The position numbers and the translations under genes were made by a program. Source: Candidatus Gastranaerophilales bacterium (GTDB lineage Bacteria; Cyanobacteriota; Vampirovibrionia; Gastranaerophilales; Gastranaerophilaceae). Taken from it: a stretch of DNA of 64,000 bases. Positions 16,767-25,845 of this stretch are shown here, in pieces; within the stretch, counting starts at the first letter, position 1; each line of letters begins with the position of its first letter. The stretch is taken from contig CALUVI010000005.1 in assembly GCA_944324185.1 (NCBI GenBank), positions 1 to 64,000 of the forward strand, read 5' to 3'. The notes beneath the pieces were generated by a model. The model was given only the letters and a program-made list of their open reading frames with translations, ran no database searches and was not told the DNA's origin.

Positions 16767-19409
16767 TTACTGTTCGATGGTTTCCACGCCGTCATCACCG
16801 ACAAACTGGATTCCGAACTTTGCTCTGAAGAGATATCTTACTGTATTGCTCTGGATTTCATACATCATTTTGTTGAAAAGGTCATAAGCTTCCTTTTTAT
16901 ACTCAATCAGAGGATCTTTTTGCCCGTAAGCTCTAAGCCCGATGCCGTCTTTGAGCATATCAATATTATGAAGATGGTCTATCCACTGGTTATCAACAAC
17001 TCTTAAGAGAATGTCTCTCTCTAACGAGCGCATTATATTGTTTTCAGAGAATACTTCCTGCTTTGTAAATGATGGGTCATACTGCTCGGAAATTGTATTA
17101 TAGAATCCGATAATTTCTTCTTCGTGTTCTTTGTAAGCCTTCTGGGCAGCGTCTCTAAGTGAATCATATATTCTTGCAAATCTCAGGTTCTTAATATCAT
17201 CCACATTAATATATGAAAGCTGCGGAATGTTTGAGTGAAGCTCCTTGATAAGTGTCTGCAAATCCTCTTGAATGTATTCTTCCGGATTCATTTCTGGAGT
17301 TATATAACTCTTTAAGAGTCTGTCGATTTCCTTATCAATCATATATTCAATATCACTTCTCAAATCCTTACCTTCAAGGACTTTGCGGCGTTGTGCATAG
17401 AATTTTTCTCTCTGAATATTCATAACGTCGTCATACTGAAGTACGTTTTTACGGATATCAAAGTGATATGTTTCAACTTTCTTCTGTGCTGACTGAATTT
17501 GCCTTGAAATAAGCTTTGATTCAATAGCCATATCTTCTTCAACATTAAGCATATTCATCAAGCCGGTAATTTTATCACCGCCGAAGATTCTCATTAAGTT
17601 ATCTTCAAGCGATAGGAAGAATCTTGTAGACCCAGGGTCTCCCTGACGTGCGGCACGACCTCTAAGCTGGTTATCAATTCTTCTGGATTCGTGTCTTTCC
17701 GTACCTATTACATGAAGTCCGCCGAGTTCCACAACTTTTGCGTGTTCCTGCTCTGTAATTGCTCTCGCGTTTTTGAGCGCTGAATCCTTTAGTTCTTCAT
17801 AATTAGGACTGTCCGGAGTAATATTGTGCTTTTCTAACTCTTCCTTGGCTAGAAATTCAGCATTACCGCCTAACAGAATATCTGTACCGCGCCCTGCCAT
17901 ATTGGTTGCAATAGTTACAGCCCCGACTCGTCCTGCCTGAGCAATAATATAAGCTTCCTTTTCGTGCTGCTTGGCATTCAATACATTATGTTTAATCCCC
18001 TTTTTAGTCAAAAGTGATGAAATGTATTCTGATTTTTCAATACTGACCGTACCGACAAGAACCGGACGACCTAATTTATGCTGCTCTATAATATCGTTTA
18101 CAACCGCATTATATTTTGCTTTTTCTGTTTTATAAATGACATCAGGGTAATTAATTCTGATATCCGGCTTATTAGTCGGAATAACAGTTACTTCGAGGTT
18201 ATAGATTTTACCAAACTCTGCTTCCTCAGTCATTGCAGTACCTGTCATGCCGGAAAGTTTAGGGTAGAGTCTGAATAAGTTCTGGAAAGTAATGCTTGCA
18301 AGAGTCTGGGTTTCATCCTGAATTTCTACGCCTTCTTTTGCTTCAATTGCCTGATGAAGTCCGTCAGACCAGCGTCTTCCCGGCATTAAACGACCTGTAA
18401 ACTCGTCTACAATCATTACTTCGCCGTCTTTAACCACATAATCCGTGTCTTTTATGAACAATTCTTTTGCCTTAAGAGCATTCAGAAGGTCATGCGCGTA
18501 CTGGTTGTTTATATCAAACAAATCTTTGCAGCCGATAATTTCCTGCGCTCTGTCAATACCGTCCTCTGTAAGGATAACGTTCTTATTTTTTTCATCAACT
18601 TCATAATCTTTATTCTTTTCAAGCTGAGGAGCAACTTTAGCCATAAGAGTATAAGTGTCTGCAGATTTTTCGACACGACCGCTAATAATAAGAGGAGTTC
18701 TTGCTTCATCTATTAAAATACTGTCAACTTCGTCTATAATTGCGTAGTTAAAAGGTCTCTGGACAAGCATTTCTTTTGATGCTGCCATATTGTCTCTCAA
18801 GTAATCAAACCCGAACTCGTTGTTTGTGCCGTAAGTTATATCGCACGCATAAGCGGCTCTTTTTCTGTTAAATTCATCCGCATCATGCTGGTTGGAGAGA
18901 ATAACACCAACACTTAAACCAAGAAATTTATAAATCTGTCCCATCCACTCGCTGTCACGTTTTGCAAGGTAGTCATTAACCGTAACAACGTGCACGCCTT
19001 TGCCTGTAAGCGCGTTTAGATAAGCAGCAAGAGTTGCAACAAGGGTTTTTCCTTCACCTGTTCTCATCTCGGCAATATGACCGTTATGGAGAAAGTATCC
19101 GCCGATTAACTGTACGTCAAAGTGACGCATATTTAAGACTCTTTTTCCGGCTTCCCTGACTGTTGCAAAAGCTTCCGGCAGAATTTTATCCAGAGCTTCT
19201 TTTTCTAAGAGTCTGTCTGCTTTTTCGTTATCAGAAGTCGGGCGTTTGGCAAGAATTGCCTTAAATTCGTCTGTTTTTGCCCTTAACTCTTCGTCTGTAA
19301 GTTTTGCAAATTCCGGCTCAAGTGCGTTGATGTGATCAATAATCCCTGAGATTTTTTTAACTTTTTTCTCATTAGGGTCGCCAATAAGCTTTAATAAAAA
19401 ATTTATCAT
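16767..19409 (-). CDS. secA: Preprotein translocase ATPase SecA
   Basis: An 880-residue motor that drives unfolded proteins through SecYEG. I start it at [10 protein letters not shown] because GGAGAGG lies just upstream; an in-frame ATG 16 codons earlier has no ribosome site. MRTGEGKT (about 115-122) is Walker A, and [13 protein letters not shown] carries Walker [19 protein letters not shown] and the [28 protein letters not shown] motifs are all present. The protein ends with [12 protein letters not shown] and lacks the C-terminal zinc-binding SEC-C motif that binds SecB in many bacteria. The next gene on this strand, dapB, is 246 bp away. Confidence 0.97.
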   Translation of the reverse strand: MINFLLKLIGDPNEKKVKKISGIIDHINALEPEFAKLTDEELRAKTDEFKAILAKRPTSDNEKADRLLEKEALDKILPEAFATVREAGKRVLNMRHFDVQLIGGYFLHNGHIAEMRTGEGKTLVATLAAYLNALTGKGVHVVTVNDYLAKRDSEWMGQIYKFLGLSVGVILSNQHDADEFNRKRAAYACDITYGTNNEFGFDYLRDNMAASKEMLVQRPFNYAIIDEVDSILIDEARTPLIISGRVEKSADTYTLMAKVAPQLEKNKDYEVDEKNKNVILTEDGIDRAQEIIGCKDLFDINNQYAHDLLNALKAKELFIKDTDYVVKDGEVMIVDEFTGRLMPGRRWSDGLHQAIEAKEGVEIQDETQTLASITFQNLFRLYPKLSGMTGTAMTEEAEFGKIYNLEVTVIPTNKPDIRINYPDVIYKTEKAKYNAVVNDIIEQHKLGRPVLVGTVSIEKSEYISSLLTKKGIKHNVLNAKQHEKEAYIIAQAGRVGAVTIATNMAGRGTDILLGGNAEFLAKEELEKHNITPDSPNYEELKDSALKNARAITEQEHAKVVELGGLHVIGTERHESRRIDNQLRGRAARQGDPGSTRFFLSLEDNLMRIFGGDKITGLMNMLNVEEDMAIESKLISRQIQSAQKKVETYHFDIRKNVLQYDDVMNIQREKFYAQRRKVLEGKDLRSDIEYMIDKEIDRLLKSYITPEMNPEEYIQEDLQTLIKELHSNIPQLSYINVDDIKNLRFARIYDSLRDAAQKAYKEHEEEIIGFYNTISEQYDPSFTKQEVFSENNIMRSLERDILLRVVDNQWIDHLHNIDMLKDGIGLRAYGQKDPLIEYKKEAYDLFNKMMYEIQSNTVRYLFRAKFGIQFVGDDGVETIEQ

Positions 19410-20164
19410 AATATCCTCTCCAATTACGAACATAATAACATAAACATAAAAAGGCAAAAGATATTCAGGCGGATAAAACTTGTACTATGTAAATTTTTTG
19501 TAACAATATGAAGTTTATTGTTCTGGCAAAGAGGCGCAAAATGTTCGTTTTCCCTCCCTTGAAAAAACACATCCACCTCTCCAATCGGGGAGGTCGCAGT
19601 TGTGCGAACGTTAGTGAGCTACAAATGCGGGTGGGGTTCAGTTAAAGCTAATCCCCATCTGAACCAGCTTGAGCCGTCTGGCAAAATTTACGGATGCGGG
19701 AGAGGGGCTGAAAAACTATCACCTCAACCACTACCCCCCTACCCCCTTCGGGTACTTCCCCCGCAAGGGGGGGGGCAGATGCGGCGGCGCTCAATTAGCG
19801 TATATTCATTACCCTCTAAAAATCACGTCATTGCGGGGGTAAATGTTTGGTTTGGTATGTAATACTACCAGCTCGACGTCATTGCGAGGGAATAGCAATT
19901 CAGCCCGAAGCAATCCCGAACGAATTTTACAATTAAAAACAGTAGGTTGTGTGAAACCTAACAATGACACTATGGATTGCCGTGTCGCTCCCGCTCCTCG
20001 CAATGACGCTAAACCGGTAGGCTTAACTACCAGACCCAAACATTTACCCCAGATATCCAATATATTTACCCCTCCGGATATTGTAAATATTTATTAATAT
20101 AGACGCAAAAAATTTTTTTACCTGTTTTTTATTCATTACTGTACAAAATAAAGGGTTTGAAATT
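19410..20164. repeat. Composite intergenic repeat island D (long form)
   Basis: There is no credible gene here. From about 19570 to 20055 the sequence contains a GGGGAGGTCGCAGTTGTGCG unit, a GATGCGGG...GAGGGGCTGAAAAACTATC unit, CCCCTTCGGGTACTTCCCCC with a 9-G run (19767-19775), GGGGTAAAT (19836-19844 and inverted at 20042 and 20064), the inverted CGTCATTGCGAGG...GAAGCAATCC module, a GTAGGTTGTGTGAAACCTAAC hairpin and the ATGGATTGCC...CGCAATGACG module. The same order of units recurs at about 52870-53390. Confidence 0.85.
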
Positions 20165-21595
20165 ATGAATATAGGAAAAATATCTTTTTACAATAATTAT
20201 GGAATGAATTATAAAAGAAATATGGATAACCGGACAGTTTTTGGAAGCAGAAAAGAAAAACTTGTTACCGACGGTATAAAACTGGGAGCAAGTGCACTTT
20301 CTGCAAGTGCTTTATTCCTAATGGCGAAAAATGATGTTAAAAACCCTGAAAAAATTATTGATGAATATTATGCAAACGAAAACAGCAGAGTTATAAATGC
20401 AAAATTTAATCTGAACAGATTTTCAGAACAAGAAAAATATGAAATCAACCACCGCATTGATGACATAAATCTTTACCCTAAAGCTTTCAGAGCAATTATT
20501 AATGCTAAAAATGAAGATAATACCTACAAATTTGATTTCCAGGATTCAATGACCTTATTTGATGATGCCGGAGAAGAAATAGATAAGTATCCGGAAATTT
20601 TTAAACAAATTATAAATGCAAAAGATAAAGACGGAGAAACAAGATTTAATCGTGATGAGTGTGCTGCACTTATGGGGCAGGCTGATTTGTTAAAAGCTTA
20701 CCCTAAAGCATTTGAAGCTGTATTATCTATAACGGAATTAAATGCAGAAGATTGCCGGAATTTTATAACAGATACGGGCGCTGCTATTCAGGAATTTCCG
20801 TTTATTTTAGATGAAGCGCTGCAAAGTGTTCCAAAGGATAGCGATAGTTACGGTAAGCAACTTATACACACTCTAAAGAGGCTGTTTTTGGAACGTACTG
20901 ATAAACAACAATGGGAATTAAAGAAGCAGCGTGAAATAGCTGAAATAGCAGCCCGCTCAGCGCAAGAAGAAAAAGCTCAGGCTAAAGCAAATGCCAGAAC
21001 TAAAAAAGCAGAAGCAAAACAGGCTGTAATGGAAGAGTGGAACAAAAAAACCGGCTGGATTGATGCAAAAAGCTTCTTTGAAAAAGTTGACAACTCCGTC
21101 TCTGAATGCAAACCTCTTATTCTGGAATCCGGAGAAATTATGCCGGATAAAATGAAGTATAAAATCGACCATTATATATTACTTAAATCTAAAAAAGCTA
21201 AGGCTGTAATAAACGCAAGATATGAAAATTTACAGCCGATGTTTAGTGAAAAAGAATGCTGCGAAATTATAAATGAACTGGATTTATATAAAGAACCTTC
21301 CGAGCTTAAATATTTGAAAACAGTTCGTGACGGCAAGCCGTTCTTTAATTCGGAACAATGCAAAGAATTATTGCAAATAGAACCGTTTACCAGAAAATTC
21401 ATAATGGAAAAATTTATGAATCCGCCGCGTGAGTGCAGTGCTGATGAAATCGTAGAAATAGCAAAAAACACTTTATTGACAGGCGATTTTTGGTTATCCT
21501 TTAGAGATTTAGTAGAATTAAAAGACGAAAACGGGAATTATAAATACACTGTTCAGGAATGTATCGAAAAATCTAAACAGGAAATTAATCAATAA
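20165..21595 (+). CDS. Repeat-containing protein of unknown function
   Basis: A 476-residue protein. A short N-terminal tail with a VFGS motif precedes one hydrophobic stretch (about 38-53, LGASALSASALFLMA). Residues about 65-210 contain degenerate repeats of 35-45 residues following YPxxFxxIINAKxxDGxxRFxxxEC. A basic Ala/Lys/Glu coiled coil spans about 245-295, and at least two more repeats occur in the C-terminal half (INARYENLQPMFSEKECCEI, then LKTVRDGKPFFNSEQCKEL). The repeats suggest a helical-solenoid scaffold. I know no family. It overlaps the convergent dciA gene by 11 bp. Confidence 0.65.
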   Translation: MNIGKISFYNNYGMNYKRNMDNRTVFGSRKEKLVTDGIKLGASALSASALFLMAKNDVKNPEKIIDEYYANENSRVINAKFNLNRFSEQEKYEINHRIDDINLYPKAFRAIINAKNEDNTYKFDFQDSMTLFDDAGEEIDKYPEIFKQIINAKDKDGETRFNRDECAALMGQADLLKAYPKAFEAVLSITELNAEDCRNFITDTGAAIQEFPFILDEALQSVPKDSDSYGKQLIHTLKRLFLERTDKQQWELKKQREIAEIAARSAQEEKAQAKANARTKKAEAKQAVMEEWNKKTGWIDAKSFFEKVDNSVSECKPLILESGEIMPDKMKYKIDHYILLKSKKAKAVINARYENLQPMFSEKECCEIINELDLYKEPSELKYLKTVRDGKPFFNSEQCKELLQIEPFTRKFIMEKFMNPPRECSADEIVEIAKNTLLTGDFWLSFRDLVELKDENGNYKYTVQECIEKSKQEINQ

Positions 21596-21914
21596 TCCAC
21601 TTTTTAGGGTCGAATTTAAAATCCGAAACCTTCATTTTTAAAGATTTTGCATAGGGTTCAAATTTTTTAAGCAGAATAATTTTGTGCAGCGAAAGCTCCT
21701 GCGCAACAATCGGATTCTCGCAGGCAATTACCATTACATAACCCGGAAGCATTGAATAAGGTTTTGATCTGCCCTTGAATTTTGAAGGCAGAATTTTATC
21801 CCATAAGCTTATGAGGTTAGTCCGCGCAATTGCTTTTTTAAGCTGCGGATTATCCATCATTGAACTTATTACCGAATCTACCCCTTCAAAATCTGTATAA
21901 AGAACTTTTTTCAT
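21585..21914 (-). CDS. DUF721/DciA-like protein
   Basis: A 109-residue protein with the DUF721 pattern: LISLWDKILPSKFKGRSKPYSMLPGYVMVIACENPIVAQELSLHK, split between residues about 34 and 80. In many bacteria DciA proteins of this family load or stimulate the replicative helicase DnaB. The match is by pattern only. It is divergent from nrnA with just 21 bp between the start codons, so the two promoters must overlap each other's genes. It converges with the preceding repeat protein. Confidence 0.7.
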   Translation of the reverse strand: MKKVLYTDFEGVDSVISSMMDNPQLKKAIARTNLISLWDKILPSKFKGRSKPYSMLPGYVMVIACENPIVAQELSLHKIILLKKFEPYAKSLKMKVSDFKFDPKKWIID

Positions 21915-21923
21915 TGTTTATGT

Positions 21924-21929
21924 TATTAT
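21924..21929 (+). promoter_or_regulatory. -10 box immediately before nrnA (likely leaderless)
   Basis: TATTAT ends 6 nt before the ATG at 21936, with only T-rich sequence and no Shine-Dalgarno between. The intergenic gap is only 21 bp. Confidence 0.4.
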
Positions 21930-21935
21930 TTTTCT

Positions 21936-22883
21936 ATGAGTTGTAATTTAAATGATATCATAAAATCATCAAATAAGATACTTCTTTTATCACACATGAA
22001 CCCTGACGGTGATACACTGGGTTCTATGTGCGCTCTCTATAGCATGATTTATCACCGGTTTAAGAAAAAAGCCGATATGAGTGTTGTATCTAATATTCCT
22101 TATAATTACAAATTTATGCCGAATATTGACCTAGCTGAGCGTTATTTTGATAAGTCTCTTGTTTACGACCTTGTTATAACTCTTGATGTCGCGGCAATAG
22201 AGAGAACTCTGGATTCCAAAATCCTTTTTGATAAAGCAAAATTAAGCATTAATATAGACCATCACAAAACCAATCCGGGGTTCGGCGACTATCAGATTAT
22301 TAATCCGGATGCAAGCTCCTGCGGTGAAGTTCTTTTTGATATTTTTAAATCCGAAAACTGGACAATTGATAAAGATTCCGCAATCTGTTTATATACGGCA
22401 ATAATGACAGATACGGGGAACTTCCGGTTTGAAAATACTTCATCAAGCACTCTTCGGGCAGCGGCAGATCTGGTTGATGCCGGAGCTAATCCGAATTATA
22501 TATATAAAATGTGTTATGAAACTAAAACCAAAAACTTTGTAATGTTCCAAAACTATTGCGTAAATAAAGCTGTATTTTTGGAGGACAATAAAATAGCCTA
22601 TACAACTGTTTATAAAAAAGATCTGGAGAAATTTTCAGCAGGTGACGATTACACGGACGGAATCGCGGAAACTCTCCGGGCAATAGACACAACAGAAGTT
22701 TCTTTTGTAGCAAAAGAAGTTGATACAAAATTAACTAAAATCTCAATGCGCTCTAAAAAAGTTGATGTAGCCGAGATTTGTTCAAAATTTGGCGGCGGCG
22801 GACATACTTTTGCAGCAGGCTGCACAATAAAATTAAATGTACAGGACTCCATTGACAAATTGTTGAGAGAAATAAAACCGTGA
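21936..22883 (+). CDS. nrnA: DHH-family phosphoesterase (NrnA-like nanoRNase/pAp phosphatase)
   Basis: A 315-residue cytoplasmic enzyme that degrades very short RNAs and/or 3'-phosphoadenosine 5'-phosphate. SHMNPDGDTLGS (about 19-30) is motif I. TLDVAA, NIDHHKTN (DHH motif, about 109-116) and the C-terminal DHHA1 motif GGGGHTFAAGC (about 287-297) are intact. The start agrees with family alignments as I remember them. It heads a run with a YihY-type membrane protein, whose GTG overlaps this stop. Confidence 0.9.
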   Translation: MSCNLNDIIKSSNKILLLSHMNPDGDTLGSMCALYSMIYHRFKKKADMSVVSNIPYNYKFMPNIDLAERYFDKSLVYDLVITLDVAAIERTLDSKILFDKAKLSINIDHHKTNPGFGDYQIINPDASSCGEVLFDIFKSENWTIDKDSAICLYTAIMTDTGNFRFENTSSSTLRAAADLVDAGANPNYIYKMCYETKTKNFVMFQNYCVNKAVFLEDNKIAYTTVYKKDLEKFSAGDDYTDGIAETLRAIDTTEVSFVAKEVDTKLTKISMRSKKVDVAEICSKFGGGGHTFAAGCTIKLNVQDSIDKLLREIKP

Positions 22884-23767
22884 GATTCAGAACACTGAGA
22901 AATATAATAAATTCTGTAATAGAGCATGACTATTTCGGTATGGCATCCGAGATGGGGTATATGCTCTGCATCGGAATCTGTCCTTTTCTTCTGTTTTTAA
23001 CGGCAATTTTCGGGTACATAGGTAAGCAAAACTTTATGCAGCCGATTTTTATTTTTATGCAGAATATTATGCCTACAGATGTGCTTACGGTTGTTAATAC
23101 TGTATTAAACGAAGTTTTCTTCTTCAAAAAAGGCGGACTTGTTGCAGTTTTAGGCTTTTGTATAACGCTGTTTCTTTCTACAAACACAATAGCAATTGTT
23201 GCGAAAGGTTTGAACAGAGCTTATAAGGTAAAAGAAACCAGAAGTTTTCTTTATTCAAGGCTTCTGGCGCTTATTATGGTATTTGTAAATACGCTGGTTT
23301 TGTTTTTGAGTATTACATTAATCGTATTCGGTAAAGTTATTATAAAATTTTTGGTTGCTTATATAGGAATGACCCAGCACCTGGCAAACATTATGTTATT
23401 TGTCCGCTGGCCGATTGCGTTTTTAACCCTGTTTATCATGGCGTATTTGAGTTATTACATACTGCCGGATTTGAGCGGTAACGAAAAACTCCGTAGGCAT
23501 AGTGCTTTACCGGGAACGATATTTTTCTGCGTATCCTGGCTGCTGGGTTCGTGGTTGTTTTCAGTGTATATTAACAACTTGCATACGTATAACTTTGTAT
23601 ACGGAACTATTGCCGGATTTGCGGTTATGATGGTCTGGCTTTACTATACATCAATTTTAATACTGATAGGCGGTGAAATTAATTCACAGCTTTATAATAA
23701 ACTGGAAAGGCGTGAAGAAATAATTGCGCGCAGAGACAGGATGCGAAAAAATGATAACGCGGTATAG
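22880..23767 (+). CDS. YihY/BrkB family inner-membrane protein
   Basis: A 295-residue protein with about six transmembrane segments. The opening MASEMGYMLCIGICPFLLFL near residues 20-40 and AVMMVWLYYTSILILIGGEINSQL near 248-271, here quoted only in part as family landmarks, mark the YihY/virulence factor BrkB family. The C-terminus is short and basic. The family was long annotated as RNase BN by error; its true role, possibly in envelope integrity or transport, is unsettled. The GTG start overlaps the nrnA stop (GTGA). Confidence 0.88.
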   Translation: MRFRTLRNIINSVIEHDYFGMASEMGYMLCIGICPFLLFLTAIFGYIGKQNFMQPIFIFMQNIMPTDVLTVVNTVLNEVFFFKKGGLVAVLGFCITLFLSTNTIAIVAKGLNRAYKVKETRSFLYSRLLALIMVFVNTLVLFLSITLIVFGKVIIKFLVAYIGMTQHLANIMLFVRWPIAFLTLFIMAYLSYYILPDLSGNEKLRRHSALPGTIFFCVSWLLGSWLFSVYINNLHTYNFVYGTIAGFAVMMVWLYYTSILILIGGEINSQLYNKLERREEIIARRDRMRKNDNAV

Positions 23768-24323
23768 AGAATATCTTGAATTTCTTGATGAAAAGCTGGG
23801 GAAAATGTTTGAAGCCCAGAAACCTTTTATTAAATGTAAAGAAGGGTGCGCTTATTGCTGTAAAGAAGGCGAATATCCTCTAACAGAGCTGGAATACGTG
23901 TGTATGATGCTTGCATACAATGAATTAGAGGATGAAATTAAAGACAGAGTTACTGAAAATATTATAAATCTCTTGAAAAAATCAAGAGAAAAGCTGTATG
24001 AATGCCCGTTTCTTGTTGATAACAGGTGCAGTATTTATAAAGCCAGAGGTATTATTTGCAGAACATTCGGCTTGATTTCCTATGATGATAAGGATAAAAA
24101 ACGAATTCCGTTTTGTGTAAATCTTGACTTAAATTATTCCAATGTTTACGATAAAGAAAAGCATATGATTGTTTCTAAAGCAGAGGACGGAACAGAGCCT
24201 GCTGCATATAATATTACCCGTAAGGTGCTTATAACTCCAAAAGTTGAAAAACAGTTTGATATATTTTTCGGCGAAGACAAATCACTTGTGGAGTGGTTAT
24301 CAGAAGAAGATTTCGGGGTATAA
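23751..24323 (+). CDS. YkgJ-type cysteine-cluster protein
   Basis: A 190-residue protein beginning MITRYREYLE. An in-frame ATG nine codons upstream is also possible. Clustered cysteines KCKEGCAYCCKEG (near 29-41) and CPFLVDNRCSIYKARGIICR (near 84-103) match the CxxCxGxCC-type zinc/iron-cluster domain of UPF0153/YkgJ. The biochemical role of the family is not established; metal binding is likely. The gene starts inside the YihY-family gene and is probably co-transcribed. The repeats of island E begin after its stop. Confidence 0.82.
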   Translation: MITRYREYLEFLDEKLGKMFEAQKPFIKCKEGCAYCCKEGEYPLTELEYVCMMLAYNELEDEIKDRVTENIINLLKKSREKLYECPFLVDNRCSIYKARGIICRTFGLISYDDKDKKRIPFCVNLDLNYSNVYDKEKHMIVSKAEDGTEPAAYNITRKVLITPKVEKQFDIFFGEDKSLVEWLSEEDFGV

Positions 24324-24720
24324 CTTCACCTCGATTTATACCTCATATCAGGTCAAACGATTCTGTTATTATAAACAAAAATGCAAGCTTTATTTTGTTA
24401 ATTTATGTCGGGGGTTAACCCGCCATAGAATTTTCGTATTCTCAGCTAGTTTGTGGAGCAAGCTCCACACTACTTCTGTTGAACATCAGCGCGCATTCCC
24501 TCTCCAACGGGGAGGGCTAGGGAGGGGGTAAATGATTTCAAATATGAAGTAATGCTTGGTGTCATTAAAAGGGATAACCATTTGCCCCGAAACAAACCGG
24601 AAGAAATATAACAATTAAATAAAAAATGGATTGCCGCGGCACTCACGTGCCTCGCAATGACACCCGACTTATAGTCTCACCTACAAACCAAATATATTTA
24701 CCCCCCCCCCCTTGATTGTT
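24324..24720. repeat. Composite intergenic repeat island E
   Basis: It contains a GTCGGGGGTTAACCCG hairpin (about 24406-24423), GTGGAGCAAGCTCCAC (24453-24468) and the 51-bp block at 24479-24529 that is identical to 3833-3883 (TTGAACATCAGCGCGCATTC at its start). It also has GGGGTAAAT (24525-24533 and inverted from 24696), the ATGGATTGCC...CTCGCAATGAC module (about 24627-24662) and a long C run (from 24701). No gene is visible. Confidence 0.82.
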
Positions 24721-24745
24721 GTTTATGTTTGTGGTTATTTATAAT
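24716..24745 (+). promoter_or_regulatory. Promoter of rpsP
   Basis: TTGTTG (24716-24721), an 18-nt spacer and a perfect TATAAT (24740-24745) form a good vegetative promoter. The transcript would start near 24752 with a leader of about 120 nt that includes an inverted repeat, CTAAGAAT (24779-24786) with ATTCTTAG (24796-24803), and a 13-codon open frame. Confidence 0.55.
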
Positions 24746-24827
24746 CAGGTAAGTTATATCCTCTTGAACTTATTCAATCTAAGAATAGCGGCTTGATTCT
24801 TAGGAGTATTAAATTAAAGGGGTGTGA

Positions 24828-24869
24828 ATGTCAAGTAAGCATCTCTTAAAATTAAAAGAAGGAATATAA
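24828..24869 (+). CDS. Possible 13-residue leader peptide of rpsP
   Basis: ATG to TAA encodes MSSKHLLKLKEGI. AAAGGGG lies 5 nt upstream, and the stop is only 2 nt before the rpsP start, with the rpsP ribosome site GAAGGA inside the small frame. The arrangement fits translational coupling or leader control, but a chance frame cannot be excluded at this length. Confidence 0.35.
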   Translation: MSSKHLLKLKEGI

Positions 24870-24871
24870 AT

Positions 24872-25264
24872 ATGTTAAAAATCAGATTAAAAAGATTAGG
24901 CGCTAAAAAAGCTCCGACTTACAGAATAATAGTTATTAATTCAACTACAAAAAGAGAAGGTAAACCTATTGAAGAATTAGGTCATTACAATCCTAAGACA
25001 AAGATTATGAAGCTCAATAAAGAAAGCGCTCTTGCCTGGATTTCTAAGGGTGCTCAGCCTACAGATACAGTTAAGTATTTGATTAATAATTGCAACGATG
25101 ACGGAACTTTGAACTACAAAAAACCTGAAGTTGTAAAATTATCAAAGAAAGCACTGGCAAAGAAAGCTGCTGAAGAAGAAGCTAAAAAAGCAGCAGAAGA
25201 GGCTGCAAAAGCTGAAGCAGAAGCCGCAGCGGAAGCTCCGGCTGAAGAAACTGCTGCTGAGTAG
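24872..25264 (+). CDS. rpsP: 30S ribosomal protein S16
   Basis: A 130-residue protein. The first 85 or so residues are classic bS16 (MLKIRLKRLGAKKAPTYRII, KREGKPIEELGHYNP, LAWISKGAQPTDTV), which helps assemble the small subunit. The remaining 40 residues are a low-complexity Ala/Glu/Lys tail that ordinary S16 proteins of 80-90 residues lack; similar acidic-alanine tails occur in several lineages. No rimM, trmD or rplS follows, unlike the common operon. It ends at a bidirectional terminator. Confidence 0.96.
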   Translation: MLKIRLKRLGAKKAPTYRIIVINSTTKREGKPIEELGHYNPKTKIMKLNKESALAWISKGAQPTDTVKYLINNCNDDGTLNYKKPEVVKLSKKALAKKAAEEEAKKAAEEAAKAEAEAAAEAPAEETAAE

Positions 25265-25282
25265 TTTTTTTAAAAGTTATAA

Positions 25283-25318
25283 AAATAGAACCGCTTTCTA
25301 TAAGAAGCGGTTCTATTT
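25283..25318. terminator. Bidirectional terminator after rpsP
   Basis: AAATAGAACCGCTT (25283-25296) pairs with AAGCGGTTCTATTT (25305-25318), a 14-bp stem with an 8-nt loop. It serves rpsP (+) and the convergent phosphatase gene (-), whose stop codon lies inside it. Confidence 0.8.
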
Positions 25319-25804
25319 ATTTGCAATCTTTTTCAGAAGATTTTCTGTCCATTTTATCATATTGGGATATCTTTTTGTATTATGTCCTCTTTGAATCCAT
25401 TCTTTTTCATTTTCTTCTTTTGTGCCTATATTTTTCAGTGTTTTGTAAACAAAAGAATACATTCCGGTTCTGTCGGCGCCTGCTTTGCAGTGAATGTGGG
25501 CTTTGCCGTTATTTTGGGCAATGTTTTTTATCAAGTCTAAAAAATCCATAACAGAATGTTTACGAGGTTTTGCAGAAACTGTCGGTATGTTATGGTATTT
25601 CATCCCGAGTGATTCGACAACTTTTTTTTCGTCAAAATCTAAGCCGGAGTTAGCCATTGTTCTAAAATTAATAACGTCTGTTACGCCCTGTTCTTTAAGC
25701 CATTTAAAATCATCTTTTTGAGGCTGGGCGGAGCGTGAAAGGAAATTATCTATTTTAGCGTAATTATCAGGTTTGCCTTTAAATGTGATTGGAAAGATTT
25801 TCAT
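25313..25804 (-). CDS. Dual-specificity/tyrosine protein phosphatase
   Basis: A 163-residue protein with the Cys-based phosphatase loop HCKAGADRTG (105-114; nucleophile Cys106, Arg112). The preceding NFRTMANSG and a region VTDVINFR fit the fused DSP/PTP-like group, which also includes inositol-phosphate phosphatases. It begins MKIFPITFKGKPDNY without a signal peptide; the ITFKG pentapeptide resembles the short N-terminal tag of other proteins in this lineage as I recall them. A TATAAA box lies 8 nt before the ATG with no ribosome site. The substrate is unknown. Confidence 0.8.
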   Translation of the reverse strand: MKIFPITFKGKPDNYAKIDNFLSRSAQPQKDDFKWLKEQGVTDVINFRTMANSGLDFDEKKVVESLGMKYHNIPTVSAKPRKHSVMDFLDLIKNIAQNNGKAHIHCKAGADRTGMYSFVYKTLKNIGTKEENEKEWIQRGHNTKRYPNMIKWTENLLKKIANK

Positions 25805-25845
25805 TTTACTATTTTATAATAAATAAAAATTAATTGACATTAATT

